Assembly (NCBI GenBank): GCA_963995505.1
Contig: OZ023188.1
Span: forward strand, 17,683,912-17,747,911
DNA: 64,000 bases
Direction of reading: 5' to 3'
From: Hypericum androsaemum
Taxonomy: Eukaryota > Streptophyta > Magnoliopsida > Malpighiales > Hypericaceae
Shown here: piece by piece, positions 32,702 through 46,058 of the stretch
How the letters are laid out: every line of letters starts with the position of its first letter
Position numbering within the stretch: the first letter of the stretch is position 1
The notes under the pieces: model-generated
The model's input: the letters and a program-made list of their open reading frames with translations, nothing else
Databases searched by the model: none
Told to the model about the DNA's origin: nothing
Translations under genes and position numbers: made by a program

Positions 32702-35324
32702 ATGGCTGCTGCCGTCCCTGGTCCTCTGTCTCCCACTTCAGGTCCCCCTCTCTTTCTTTCATGTTCGATACGATGCAAAAAGTTGGAAGCCACGTTCAAG
32801 ATATCTGGCCGGTTCGTTGGCACATTGTTAGAAATGTGGTTTTGATTCGTGTTTTTCATGGTATGTGTAGCAGCTGACATGGATATTCTCGGAGATGAGA
32901 GGAAGACAAAGATCGATTCGTTCAAGAAAAAGGCAATCAGTGCCTCCAACAAGTTCCGGAACTCATTGACAAGGAAGGGTCGGAGGAGCAGTAAGGTTAT
33001 GTCCGTCGATTTCGAGATCGACGACGAGCATGATGCCGAGGAGTTGAAGGCCGTTGACGCCTTCCGCCAGGCTCTCATCTTAGACGAGCTGCTTCCTTCT
33101 AAGCATGATGATTATCATGTTATGCTCAGGTTCTTGAAGGCCAGGAAGTTCGACATCGAAAAGTCGAAGCAAATGTGGTCCGACATGCTCCATTGGAGGA
33201 AAGAATTCGGTGCTGACACTGTTATGGAGGATTTTGAGTTCAAGGAACTTGATGAGGTCCTGAACTACTATCCCCAAGGGAATCATGGAGTGGACAAGGA
33301 AGGGAGACCTGTGTACATTGAGAGACTAGGCCTGGTGGACGCTAACAAGCTAATGCAGGTTACCGACATGGATAGGTATGTCAAGTACCACGTTCGGGAG
33401 TTCGAACGGACTTTCGTTGTCAAGTTCCCGGCTTGCTCAATCGCTGCAAAGAAGCACATTGACCAGAGCACAACCATCTTGGATGTGCAAGGAGTGGTAA
33501 GATACTTAAACAATCCCCAAGATTAGTATAAATGAAACTTCATCTACGAACTAAATTTCGGAGTTTGAACCATCCATCAATGACAGGGCCTCAAGCAGTT
33601 CAACAAAGCTGCAAGGGATCTGATCATGCGCCTTCAAAAGATCGACGGTGACAACTTCCCCGAGGTACGAGCCTAAAGATAACAATCACAAATTCTTTCC
33701 TTGCTTCTCATGCTACTGATTGATATAGCACTATCTCGTCAACGTCTTTGGTGGGCTTCTCTATGCAGACCTTGAATCGGATGTTCATCATCAATGCGGG
33801 TTCTGGTTTCAGGATGTTGTGGAACACTGTCAAATCTTTCCTTGATCCTAAGACCACCGCCAAGATCCATGTAAGAAGCCTCACATATTTCATTTGCTGG
33901 TTTTGTCATCTTGATCACGAGAAAACCCGGTTTCTGAAAGTCCTTTTTGATTCAGGTTCTTGGAAACAAGTATCAGAGCAAGTTGCTCGAGGTTATTGAC
34001 GCTAGGTAAGTCACAATCTTGAATACTATGAGCCTGATGTTTTCCTTCATCGTTTCTTCTCTGTTTCCTTATGATCTCTCTGCCCGTGTGATAGCGAGTT
34101 GCCGGAGTTTCTTGGAGGTACCTGCACTTGTGCTGACAAAGGAGGATGCATGCGCTCTGATAAGGGCCCATGGAATGACCCTGGAATAATCAAGGTGATC
34201 ACCTGAAAACATTTGCTTCTCATCCTTTTTTACATCTCTCAAATCAAATGATAATCTCAACGGCTTCCGTTCGTCTTCGCGATTTTCGTATCTCGACTTG
34301 CAGTTGGTTCAAGGAGGCGGCCACAAATGTGGAAAGAAATCTGGAACAAATGCTGATACTGACGTGGTTCCAGAAGATGAGAAAGCCTCCTCCAAGGTAT
34401 CATTAGCATATGTCAGGTCTTCGTAATTCTCTTCCGCTACGCTACGTTGTTTTAGCAACCTCGATTTCTATTCGTATGCAGAAACACGGATCTTTCAGGA
34501 TGGAACCAGTTGTAGAGGTGGAGCAGCCACAACTTTCTCCTATTCCTGAAAAGGTCCGGAGATAGGAACTTGTGTTGCATCCATTCTATGGCCCTTTGGC
34601 TTCCTGTATATCTCTGCCTCAACCATTTCACATTTGCAGGTTTCTTTCAATCCGGAGGACTACGGTCCGATAATTGAGAAACCTATTGATGCAAGCAGGA
34701 AGTGGCAGAGGGTTCCCGAGGCTGTCGAAGCAGAGGCCTTTGCCGGTTCTAGCGGTACGATTCCTTTGGATGTGGATGCTTTCACCAATTATGATGCTAT
34801 CAAGATTGGTGAAAGCCATTCACCACTTGTTACCGGTGTGATGGCTTTCGTTATGGGGATCGTGACCATGATCAGAGTCACACGTAACATGCCGAAGAAG
34901 ACCATGTATTCCTCTACCGTCCACGTCGAAGATATCGCGACAGCGAGCCAGGTCCAGGAGCCACCCGAACCTGCCGTTCCTAGTGTAGACCTCATGGCTG
35001 TCATGAAACGCATGGCTGACTTGGAAGGGAAGGTGCAAGTTTTGAGTGCAAAACCTGCTACAATGCCGCCCGAAAAGGAGGAGTTGCTGAATGCTGCCTT
35101 GAGCCGAATAGACGCCTTGGAGCTAGAGCTCGCTGCCACTAAAAAGGCGCTCGAGGACTCGCTCACTCAACAACAGGAGCTCGTAGCTTATCTCGAGAAG
35201 AAGAAGAAGAAGAAGAAGCTGGTGGGCTGCAATTCTTTCACATTATTTGGACAACCATCTCTTTCAATGTTTTTCCTAACTAACCATTCTCTTATCACCC
35301 TTCTTCTTGCAGTTCGGCTGGTGA
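32702..35324 (+). CDS. Sec14-nodulin (SFH-type) phosphatidylinositol transfer protein
   Basis: Ten exons: 32702-32741, 32874-33496, 33587-33664, 33769-33870, 33956-34005, 34095-34194, 34304-34396, 34482-34553, 34640-35221 and 35313-35324, giving 583 aa. After a short N-terminus comes [15 protein letters not shown], typical of SFH proteins. The CRAL-TRIO N part ([19 protein letters not shown]) and Sec14 lobe ([55 protein letters not shown]) follow. The C-terminal half has a hydrophobic stretch ([18 protein letters not shown]), a coiled coil and a lysine run ending KKLFGW, a nodulin-type basic tail for phosphoinositide binding. The family exchanges PI and PC and supports polarised membrane growth. 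The start at 32702 adds a 13-codon exon that joins in frame; M at 32879 is the alternative. The exon 2 acceptor is a tandem TAGCAG, allowing an extra alanine. Confidence 0.9.
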
Positions 35325-35898
35325 AGGGACCAAAAGACCGACACTCCCGGTGTTTAAGGCCTAATTGCAGGGGGGTAACCATCTGCATATAGAGGCCAAC
35401 CAATTGTTTTTAAGGTTTAATTCCTTGTTATGAATCTTGTCGACCGAGTTTCGGGTCGATAAGCGAGCAATTTGCAGCTCTCTTTTCTTTTTTTCCGGAA
35501 CATATATACTGTCAAATGTCAATGATGAAACTGGTGTCCTATAGAGAAGAACACTATGTGTGTATGTACTAGTTGGAGGCGATGTCTGAACTAAAACATC
35601 TGTGTTTTGTTTTTGCGAGTTCTAGGAGAGTGACCCTGTCCTGTCTTCGTTGAGCTGTATTATGACCAGAAGATCACATCGTTTGATCTCTGAGGGTGAA
35701 GTAGAATATTAACATTCGTTTTTATATATTGTATATTGCATAACTTCAGATATTTTTGTGAAACATATCCTCCAAACTAGACCGATTAATTTACGTTCGA
35801 GTTGCAGTTTAGGTGACTTCATGTTTCAGTAGAACGTGGATAAGAACTTGAGGTTCCGGGACTATTACTCTGACGGGGGCGGATAGGGACTAAAGTCA

Positions 35899-36057
35899 AC
35901 CAATATCACAGCCACATACAAATCAATATCATTATACATACAAACCAATATCACTTCACATGCAAACTAATCAATATCACACCAATATTAGTACACGTGC
36001 AAACTAATATCACTCACAGCAAACCAATATCACTTCACATGCAAACTATTATCACCT
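35899..36057. repeat. Degenerate minisatellite, unit about 22-28 bp
   Basis: Six or so units of the form 'caaaccaatatcacttcacatg' follow each other with variable ends. Confidence 0.75.
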
Positions 36058-36571
36058 GATAGAATAGACCATCAGATTTAAAAATATTTTTTTACAATTG
36101 AATCTGACGGTCCAAAATTTAGTCCCCACCTAAGGACAAATTTTCTTTAGTCCCCACTCAATCCAATCTCTACTTTGAGTGGGCCAATATTTCGTACGCC
36201 CAATTTAAAATAGGTACATGACCGACATAAAATTATGTGAATATCTTGAATGAAACATAGAATGATGATATGTCACCGTTAAAGTTGGCCACGTGTGTTG
36301 ATCGGTCTGTTATGATAAAATACGTAGTTTCAAATTGGCTACAGGGTATTAATAATTAAGATTCTCAAGATCTTTGGCATCATTAATTACGGCCCATTAC
36401 TTCCCATTGTACGAATAATGGGATTGGAGGAATTAGGTCAACGAACTGTTTCCTGAGGCATTTTTAGGTAAGCATCTACTTAAGCTCGATTCGGCATTAA
36501 CCAATTTGGGAGTGGATTGGGTACGGAGTGAAAAAATTGATTCCGTACGGTTTGGAGTGAAGGGGGACCGC

Positions 36572-36880
36572 AGTGGCAAACGTAGTTATGTGATAATGGC
36601 AAGCGCAGCTATGTGACAATGGCATATGTATTTGTGACAGTGGCAAGTCCCCGTTAATGATAATGGCACGCGTGGTTTTTTTCATTTTGGTCCCCCGTAT
36701 TTTAGCATTTTTGCAAAAAGGTCACACTGGCACACACAGTTATGTGATACTGGCATGCGCAGTTATGTGACACTGGCATGCGCAGTTATGTGATAATGGC
36801 ATTTGTAACCGGCCTGCGTTTGTGCATGGCTTTTTTCATTTTGGTCCTCGCATTTTAGCGCGTTTGCAAAAAAGTCCCCG
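36572..36880. repeat. Nested tandem repeats with unit about 24 bp
   Basis: Units like 'ggcatgcgcagttatgtgat' recur at least seven times in two blocks. The blocks are each followed by a longer repeat starting 'ttttttcattttggtcc' (about 36676 and 36831), so the whole region has a two-level repeat structure. Confidence 0.75.
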
Positions 36881-37057
36881 CGTATCTTCATTCCGAACGG
36901 TTCGGAATCTAAGCATTCCGTGCCCAATCCATACCCAACCAATTTGTCGTGGACATCGCACACTGTGGACCACTCTCCGAAGCAAATAGAGTCCGATTTC
37001 TGGATCAAGCTTTTTTCTCATTTTTCTATATAATGTGACATACTTATACAAGATGAA

Positions 37058-37059
<2 letters not shown>

Positions 37060-37112
<53 letters not shown>
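37060..37112. repeat. (TA)n microsatellite
   Basis: About 26 uninterrupted TA units. Open frames that encode alternating Tyr and Ile here are artefacts. Confidence 0.95.
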
Positions 37113-37113
<1 letters not shown>

Positions 37114-38403
37114 CGTATGACATACATTTAATTAATATGCGTGCCACATCCCAACTAATGCAAGAACGTCATATAAATCCACCGATTAATTATAGAAGTG
37201 TTAATATTAAGATATAGTTTTTTTTCTTATCGAGTTACTCTTTTCTCACCGTAATTTTTACACAAAATTTTATCTTTGTAAAATTTTGACGAGGTCGGGG
37301 ATAACCTCTCAAGAATGATTTCCACACTAGGTTATACATATTATTATTAATAAACTTTACTTACATCAAACAATTGACTTAAAATTTTGGGTTAAATATT
37401 CTAACATAATATTTTTTTGTAAAAATACAGGAAATAGAAAGTGAACTTTCTAAGGTCCATCGTTATTTAAATAATCATAAATTATTAATCATAAATTATA
37501 TCAAATCATACCTTTTTAAAAAGGTTATCACTTGTCAAATCATACTAGAAATATCGTAAAATTGTCCGATTGGCGACTAGTATGTCTGTCTATTTACCCC
37601 AATTGCCCTTGTAGGCACTAAAATTGAATCCACGTAGGACGCATTATGTATGCTTTCACACAATTGGAGAAAATCTGCCAGAATGTGTACTTATTTTAAG
37701 GTATTTATGGCATTCATAAGATATTCCCAAAGATGGGAAAAGGAAGGAGAAAAAAGTCAAAAACCCAATCATATGGAAATATTCCCCTTTTGTCATTTTA
37801 AACGAATTTTGTCTCCAGCCCAAAAGTAAATGGCAAATTATACCCAGGAATTGCCTGCCCAATTTTGTTGAAGTTTAAATAAAAGGAGTGTAATATCTAG
37901 GTCAAGTTTGCTTAGTTTTGGAATTCTTTCATGATATTTTTTATAAGTATAATGTATTAATATATTTTTCATAATATTTGTTAGAAAGCAATTTTATCAA
38001 TATATATAATACAATCAAATTATTTAAATTAATTTTAACTGCGGAATACAATTTATTGGTATGGAAATAAGAAAAGCGGCCAATGCCTATGCTTGTCCTG
38101 TTCCTCCAGATATTTGCTAAGTTTCTTTTCCTCATCATTACACATTTCCGGGAGTATGATATTTAGCTATATTTCGACGAAATGAAAGAGAAATTTAGAA
38201 CTTTGAAATTTTTGGTCGAGATTATGTTGATTAATTTAGATTTAATCAAATCAAGCTAAAAAAATACTACAATTATTTCTATCAAAATTTAATATTAGTA
38301 GATTTTTCGAGAATGATCCGGGAAGATGTTTCGAGATTAAGACAAGGGATGGGAGCTTGTGTATTTAATTTATAGGATTAACTATTTTACTTAGTACCAA
38401 CTA

Positions 38404-38475
38404 GTGGCTGTAGTTTAGTGGTTAGAATATCACGTTGTGGCCGTGATGACCTGGGCTCGAATCCCAGCAGCCACA
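38404..38475 (+). tRNA. tRNA-His (anticodon GTG)
   Basis: The 72-nt sequence folds as a cloverleaf. Acceptor GTGGCTG pairs with CAGCCAC, the anticodon stem TCACG/CGTGA encloses the loop TTGTGGC with GTG at 38437-38439, and the T arm is CTGGG-CTCGAAT-CCCAG. There is no intron and no encoded CCA. A CAA motif lies just upstream and a T run at 38487-38493 provides a Pol III terminator. The extra 5' G of tRNA-His is added after transcription. Confidence 0.96.
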
Positions 38476-41400
38476 TTGACCGTTAATTTTTTTCTTCTGG
38501 AATTCGTTGTTTCAGTTTGGATAACAACGGCGTTTGTAATCCATTGATCACATCTCCTAACCATTATTTAGATGCATGAATAGACTTTAATTTTAGGATA
38601 ATTTAAAATTAATTTATTTTCAGGTCTCTAATTTATAGTGAAATTACCAGTAGGGTCTTTGTCTTTTGAAAAAATATTTTGCCATCTCTGTTCTTTGATT
38701 AATGTTGGTCTCGGATCCTTGGCCGTTGTCAACATTCATTTTTTTGTAATAGAAATGACCTTTATAGCCTTGGTAAAAATAAAAAAACTTACCATCTTCA
38801 ATCTCAAGAACACCATATAAATACCAAATTAAATACAACCACAAATACTCAATTAATTAAACAACTAATAACATCAGATTAAACACCCACAAACACTCTC
38901 TTCATTCACCCATCGGACCAAATCAATACCGGTGATTGAACCCACTGCAAAAGCCTTGGAAACTCCATAAACAAAATCGTGCAAATAGCTAAAACGAAAG
39001 CAAGGGTGGTGGTTCATTTTTCATTTGATGTTCTGGGTAAGTCACATTATTGCCATCTCCATTTGCTCAAAATTAATCAGATAACCCACAAACAAAGAAA
39101 TCCTAAAACCCACCAACAATTTCTGTTCAATTGGGGTTTCAACAAGGCGGGTGGGATGGAAGAAGAGGAGAGCGGCTGATTTATTTTCGAGCGACGGTGG
39201 AAACCTTTGTGGCCGAGGGGGAGACGCGGTGCAGGCCTCGGGTTGTCTAGCGAAGCTCTGTCAGTATTGAGCTTGACAAAGTCGGTGGTCGCTGCCAAGA
39301 AACTAATATCTCGCATCGTAGGGAGAGTGGAATAATCCGATATGTCGAGACTCAAGCAAACTTTTGTACTGTGTAATGATGATGGGAGGGGGTGGCCTGT
39401 CAAAACTTCCTCGTTGCGCCACCGAAAGAAGTTTTGGTGAATTATTTTTGAATAAATAAAATTATACTCATTCAAAATAACCAAAAACAAATTAGTGATC
39501 GGATACAATGTGGTGATCTCCCACTTTAACTCTTGAATATATTTTTCTCTTTTAATTATGTGTATAGAATTTGAGTCCTAATAACTCATATGTATAGGAA
39601 TTTTTTGGCTTAGGCAGAGATTTAATTTTGAAGTATAGAATTGCATTTGACTTATATACCCTTGTATTATCGTCTAGGTTTCGGGAATATTGATCTTTTG
39701 ACTAAACTATGTATATTGTGTTCTCGATTCTTCCTATATCTACTATAATTTGTTATGAGTGTTATAAACATACACTTCTGTTGCCCAACAGTTATACTTA
39801 AAAACAAGATTTGTCATTTTTAATGACCCAACTCAGTTTTGACCCAAATTAGTCATTTTAGTAGCATTCATATACTATACAATATCGAGAGAAAAATGTA
39901 TACATCAATGTTCATTAATCACCTACCAAACAAAAAGAAAGAATAAAGAACAAATTGCCCTCAGGTCCCTGAAATTTGCTTAAATTCCTGAAATTGCCCT
40001 CACGGCTAGGTTCATTCAACGACAAACGGGTAAAAATCTAATGGAATCGACGTGCAAAAATCTCAAGGGTCTCAAGTTCACCGCCGTCGTCACAGCGAGG
40101 TCATGGAATCGATGGAATCGTCTGTCATGTCACAGCGAGGTCGCCTCCCTGGTGGGAGCCTAACCACCCTCAAGACGTCGTACGGCCGAAGGAGAGGCCG
40201 GTAAATCTCCCACCCCTCGTCCTTCTCATCGGAATCGTGAATTGGGGTCCACATCCTCCCAAAGCTCGTCAGAATTTGGGGTAATCGACGGACAGACTCC
40301 AACCCAAACTCCAACATCAACGCCGTCGTCAACCTTGCTGAGTTCCGTTTTACGCCGTCGTCAACCTTGCCGAGTTTCGTTCAACGCCGTTGTCTTTCCT
40401 TTAACCAGATATTTCCATCGCCGAGTTTCGTGGAAGATATCGCCGTTGTCATCCCTTTAACCGGTGGTGGAGCTTGGAACTTGATTTTACTAATTAACCG
40501 TCGCAGATTAGACTGCCGTAATTAGTTGACGGAGGAGGCTTCATGGTCGGCGAGGTTGGGTCGGGGAAGACAATGGGTATTTTGTTTTTTGTGGGTATAA
40601 TTGTCATAAAAATAATAAGTTGACCGATGACATCAGCGAGGAACTTGAGAGTACAATAAAAACAAACTAGGGGGATCGAAGTTTCTATTTCGAAACTACG
40701 GAAACTAAAACAATGATTTGAGCAAACTCCAAAGATCTGAAGACAATTTGCTCAAGAATAAATCTTCGTGCTAGATTGGATAAATCCAAACCATATACTT
40801 CTGTTACAATGGATTGGCCACTTCCGCACTCAATTCTGTACATCGAACAAACTTGCAAAATGATCGCCAACCACAGTAACAATCCTAAAAGGGAATGGGC
40901 CAGCCAGCCAGCCATCCCATAGATCTAACAAAAAGGGGTCGGTTGATGACGAGCACCTTGACGAACCCATTCACATCACTCACGCCTACTTCCCAAAATT
41001 GGTGAGATTTGAAAACGAAACTAAGCAGATCACATAATATCTAACAAATTGGAGGTTGCCAGCCGGCTTCAGCCCAAAGATTTCCACGTGGTGCTTATTA
41101 CATGTTTCGTCATTTTGTTCAAATATGATTCGAAATTATTCGATACTTTGACTATACAGTTTAGAGGTTAAAAAAAAGAAAATCTGGAAAAAATGAAAAA
41201 ATTATCAGATAGTCCCATAACTCGAGGCCTTGCGTCGGAGGTTACGACAAGCATCGGCATTGTTTTACAAGAAAACAAAATAAAGAAGAAAAAATAGAGG
41301 GAACTTTTATTTTCCCGAAACGTTCTACGAATACTATTAAGTATTAATCCTAATTAGAAAATTCGCAGAAAATTATCACCTCCTCCTGTTTTCCTAAAAA

Positions 41401-43147
41401 GGAAGACTTCTTTAGTTCTTAAAAGTTTTTCAGCTGCCGCTGCCGTGTTCTTGAAGTGCCACGTATGCATCATGTCTTGTCCGGTTTACCGGACGAAACA
41501 ACTTCCTCCGATCCCCTTCTTATCGTTTCCCTTTCTTGAAAAAATTTAGATCAATCAGTAAAATATATTAAGTACGATATTTCGGATTTCTAATCTCAGA
41601 AAAAACCTGGGATAATAATTAGAAATTTATCATAAGGATCTACTCGAATTAAGATCTGAAGATTTCAAGATCTATCAACTTTGATCAGATTTAGATCCGG
41701 ATCGTACCCAAATCTTTATATTTAAAAAAAATAAGGTATGAATATGAATCTATAAGCTACCCAAAATTTGTAAATAATATTAACATAATATATATGAATA
41801 TTAATTACTACAGTAAACATAATACAAAATTTGTAAACTCAACCTGCCCAACTTTATTTTTTCGAATTTTTGTTGTTTGGTTTGTTTATATTAATTTATT
41901 TTAATGAACGAATTAATTACATTTATATTTTTAGTGTCCCATTACTATTCGAGAATAATTAAATAATAATTAAAAAATTTTAAAATAAAATAGTTTTTAA
42001 ATAATACGGACTTGCAAATCACTCTGATACTGTTCTTTTTTTAGGACTCGAATCTGATAAAAAAAAGTTTATCAACTTTTAATGGTTAAACTTGGTCCCA
42101 ATCTGTTAAGTATTTTTTTCTCAAAAAAAAATCTGTCAAGTATTCGAATAATAGGTTTATAAAAAAATGTTTTACCCCATCGCCTCGGCTCGGCCAAACA
42201 GACAACGGCAGTAAAACCGAAACATAACGAACTAAGGAATAAAAACGAGAAAGAACAAAGCACCCAGAGCCATCAGCTTGACCTTGTTGTTTAAGTAACT
42301 ACTATTCTATCATTACCAAAACAAAAAAAGTAACTACTATTCTATTAAAAAAAAATCCCATTCTCATCTCTTCTCTTCTCTTCACTTCCGGTCCGATCAC
42401 GACGAGATAACGAATCCCAATCCCGGATGGATAAATAATACCCACATCAGATTGTACATACACCACAAGAAGATCAGATCCTTCCCCTTTAATTTTTTCC
42501 TCTCTTCAGTGTTTTGGGTAGTTGGAATTGGGTTCTGGGGAGCTGACAATATTGTGAGAGGAATTGGGTTTCTGGGTTCTTGTCTGGAGGGGAATTGGGT
42601 TTCTCCTGCTGCTTGAGCTTGGGAATTGGAGTTCTCTAAACAGGAAAGTTCAGTTCTTTAGTTGTTTCCCTTTTTGGAAGGAAAATAAAGTTTCCATCTT
42701 TCTCTCCCTCTCTACCCTTTTGTGGAGAGAACTTCGGTGGGGGAGTTGAGAAGAAAGGGAATTGCCTCTCTCTTTCTCTCTCTAGCTGCTTTAAGCTAGC
42801 AGCTATCTGGGAAAAAAAAGTTGCGGCTTTTGTAGATAAAGACAGAAGAAAGGAGAGTGGAAGATGGGTAATTTAGTTATAAGCTAAGTTTGGTTGGAGA
42901 AGGGAGGATAGAGAATATAGATAAGAAGGAAGAAGAGGAAGGTTTTGATCAGGGAAGATCTCAGGGGCGGCAAGTAAGTATCCAACTCCGCTCTCCTCCT
43001 TTTGTGCTTTGAACTTGTTTTTCTTTTAGTCCAAACCCGTTGTGTATCCGGATACCTACTGCGCCGACTATTTTGTTTCGAACGTATCAATTGGTAAATG
43101 ATTGATGAATTGGAGATCTTTCAATTCACTACTTTGCAGGTGGGAAA
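38476..43147. other. Intergenic region with decayed foldback-element relatives and MAPK 5' leader
   Basis: About 38630-38800 (ggatccttggccgttg, gtaatagaaatgacc) and 39955-40670 (attgccctcaggtccctg; ataattgtcataaaa, gatgacatcagc) resemble the foldback element at 57042-57390 but are longer, GC-rich inside and without clear ends. The GC-rich inner part at 40080-40500 has short frames and small duplications (gccgtcgtcaaccttg) that may be captured host DNA; no protein is recognised. From about 42350 CT-rich leader of the MAP kinase gene begins, with a leader intron 42974-43139. Confidence 0.45.
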
Positions 43148-44603
43148 ATGGCGACTTTGGTGGAACCACCGAATGGGACTAGGCCGAAGGGGAAGCATTA
43201 TTTCTCAATGTGGCAGACCTTGTTCGAGATTGATACGAAGTACGTTCCGATCAAGCCTATTGGAAGAGGGGCGTATGGTGTTGTCTGCTCTTCGATGAAC
43301 CGGGAAACAAACGAGAAGGTGGCCATCAAGAGGATTAACAATGTGTTCGAGAACAAGATTGATTCCCTGAGAACTCTGAGAGAACTGAAGCTGCTTAGGC
43401 ACATTCGACATGAGAATGTCATTGCCCTCAAGGATGTTATGCTGCCAACGAACCCGACGGGCTTCAAGGACGTGTACTTGGTCTACGAACTCATGGATAC
43501 TGATTTGCATCAGATTATCAAATCCTCGCAACCTCTTTCGAATGACCATTGCAAGTACTTTATATTTCAGGTAATCCTATCTTCCTCTTATGCTTTTTGA
43601 TTGCTGAAGTAACAAGCCTGCCAAGCAACTGGTTCTTTCAAGTGTCAATAATTAGGTTCTGCATGTCTTGGAGGAGAGAGTACTGATGATGTTATTGAGA
43701 AACCGAAAACAATAAAATTTGCTCATCGTTGTTAGGTTTTGTCTTCTTGGCAAACGCCCAGTCGCCCGCAGCCCCCTAGTTATGGCCTAGTTAGCATATA
43801 AAGAATGTTGGTTAAATGTGATAAAGCACACCTGAAATTATGCAGTATAACGTTTATTTTGTGTTTTTTTCTCTTATATCGTTTTCTGATACTTGGAAAT
43901 CTTTGTCGGCATTATTTAGCTGCTAAGAGGGCTGAAATATCTGCACTCAGCCAATGTCCTTCATCGAGACTTGAAACCTGGAAATCTTCTTGTCAATGCC
44001 AACTGTGACTTGAAGATATGTGATTTCGGCCTGGCACGAACCAGCATAGGCACTGAACAGTTCATGACAGAGTATGTAGTCACCCGTTGGTATCGAGCTC
44101 CTGAACTCCTGCTTTGCTGCGACAACTATGGGACCTCCATAGACGTATGGTCTGTAGGATGTATCTTTGCGGAGATTCTTGGCAGGAAGCCCGTCTTCCC
44201 TGGAACAGAGTGTCTCAACCAGCTGAAGCTGATCATCAATGTCCTTGGGAGCCAGCAGGATCATGACATTGAGTTCATAGATAATCCAAAAGCCCGAAGA
44301 TACATCAAGACGCTCCCATTCTCCAGGGGAACCCACTTCTCCCTCATGTATCCACAGGCGGATCCTTTGGCCATCGACTTGTTGCAGCGTATGCTTGTGT
44401 TTGATCCAACTAAGAGAATCACAGTGACCGAAGCTCTTCAGCATCCCTACATGTCAGGGCTGTACGATCCAAGATGCAACTCTCCTGCTCAGTATCCAAT
44501 CAACCTCGACATAGACGAGAACATGGGGGAACATATGATCAAGGAGATGATATGGAACGAGATTCTCCATTACCATCCTGAAGCCGTCTCCCCAAATGCT
44601 TAG
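43148..44603 (+). CDS. MPK7: Group C MAP kinase, MPK7-like
   Basis: Two exons, 43148-43570 and 43920-44603, give 368 aa. The single CDS intron is a mark of plant group C MAPKs (MPK1/2/7/14). Visible motifs are GRGAYG (39-44), VAIKR with Lys61, HRDLKPGN (156-163), DFGLA (176-180) and the TEY activation motif at 191-193, phosphorylated by MAPK kinases. The common-docking type acidic region and the end [18 protein letters not shown] with YHPEA fit MPK7. Group C kinases act in the cytosol and nucleus in wounding, ABA and oxidative signalling. A leader intron (42974-43139) ends eight bases above the ATG. All catalytic residues are present. Confidence 0.94.
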
Positions 44604-46058
44604 GCGAAGGACACTCCTAAAGGCGGCAATGTTTAATACAAGGTAGTATGGATGAAAACCCGTAAGCCGTCTCCACACGCGGAAAGGCTACGGTTGAATT
44701 ATCGACATTGTACCAAGATTTTGTTTTGTACCAATATTTATCAGTCTTGAGTTTCCTGCAGAAGGGTGTGCCCTCCTGTATCTTGTACATAGGCACGCTG
44801 TGATCTGTATTCATATATCTGTAAGACATTCTGGCTATCCTTTCTCTTGCCTCGCGGATTGCCCGTTTGTTCGCTCGCTTCGGGAAGCCGCGGTATCTTC
44901 TCTGCTTCATGGTCAATAGGAGGAAACACTGTGGCTCTTATACGGAAGTTTTTCTTTCCATTTCCTTTAGGGCTGCGAGGTTCCTGAAGAGGGAAACGGA
45001 TTCTGGTGCCCTTCTTTCTCAGTTTTCTACGTGAAATCCTCTCTTCGAGCTGGGCTGAAGTGAGTTTGTCCATTCGCTTTCTGTCCAATTCGTAAATGGG
45101 CCTTATCAATGGAGGCCCAAGGTAAAGGCCGAAGAATAACGTATCTACAACCAACAAATACTTTATCATTGACCATGGTTAATACTTGTTGTAAAATTTT
45201 TGCTAACAATTAAAGATCATGTCCGGCTCAAATATTGATTACTCCACACATTAAATTCAAATACCACGTATACGTTCTAGAAGAGTGGCTGCTGATGTAA
45301 TGGATGTCGGCATGAAATGAAATTCAGAACATTTACAAATTGGAGTAGATAGAGATGAGATGTTGGAGAAATACGAAAGGCAACTACTTAGAGTAATCAA
45401 GAGGTTGGTTGCCCCTTGGAAAGAATAAAAGGTCTTAAAGGACCCACCTTATTATGATTTTTCAATTGCTTTTGCCCGAAGAACAATTAATTCGTAAAGT
45501 TTTTTTTGTTTTATAGGTGATAAAATTTTTTTAACAAATATTTAACACTAATGTATTTTTAGTAACTCAAATTTTAATTATTTGATAAGCTAGAACGCAT
45601 TTACTAGCTGATTCTATTGGCTTCGATCATTTTTTTGGGTCAAAAAAATACAGATGGATTAACCTAAAATCTCAAAAATCTATACAGCATTGGACTTGTT
45701 TTCCTCCCGAACAAAGTTTTTCATTTTTGGTGATGGTTTAGCTTCTTTCCTAAAGCAAATTAAGATCAGGATGGACCATTGTATCTTTTACCATATGTAG
45801 CACACAACTCGGTCCTTCCTTTTATGATGTTACAGAAATGTCATTAATTTTATGGTAGTTTTCAATGTATCAAATAATACGACTGAACTAATAAAAATTT
45901 AAGAAAAATAATGTCATATCTATGTTGTGAATATACTAATTTTTTTTTAATAAATAAGCAACATGGTATGGTGTGATATTAGAGCGGTGAGATTCTATTT
46001 TATGAATGACTCATTTTTAAACACACTAAATGAGTCAATCATCTTTAAACGTGAGAAA
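44604..46058. other. MAPK 3' UTR and intergenic region with an unrecognised minus-strand frame
   Basis: On the minus strand, 44741-45169 is open for 142 codons and reads GPPLIRPIYELDRKRMDKL, then a very basic stretch. An overlapping frame at 44617-44916 has RYRGFPKRANKRAIREAR and might continue it after a frameshift. I know no family with this pattern. It could be a small antisense gene, a decayed gene or chance. The rest to 46058 is AT-rich without genes. Confidence 0.3.

Larger units (their letters stand above)
35325..38403. other. Intergenic region rich in minisatellites
   Basis: No gene is recognised in 3.1 kb. It contains three tandem repeat tracts listed separately and otherwise AT-rich sequence. 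The SFH 3' UTR occupies the first few hundred bases. Confidence 0.6.

Noticed and set aside
34789..35403. Minus-strand frames under the SFH gene
   Set aside because: They are shadows of exon 9 of the plus-strand gene.
36836..37217. Frames with alternating Tyr-Ile residues
   Set aside because: They are translations of the (TA)n microsatellite at 37060-37112.
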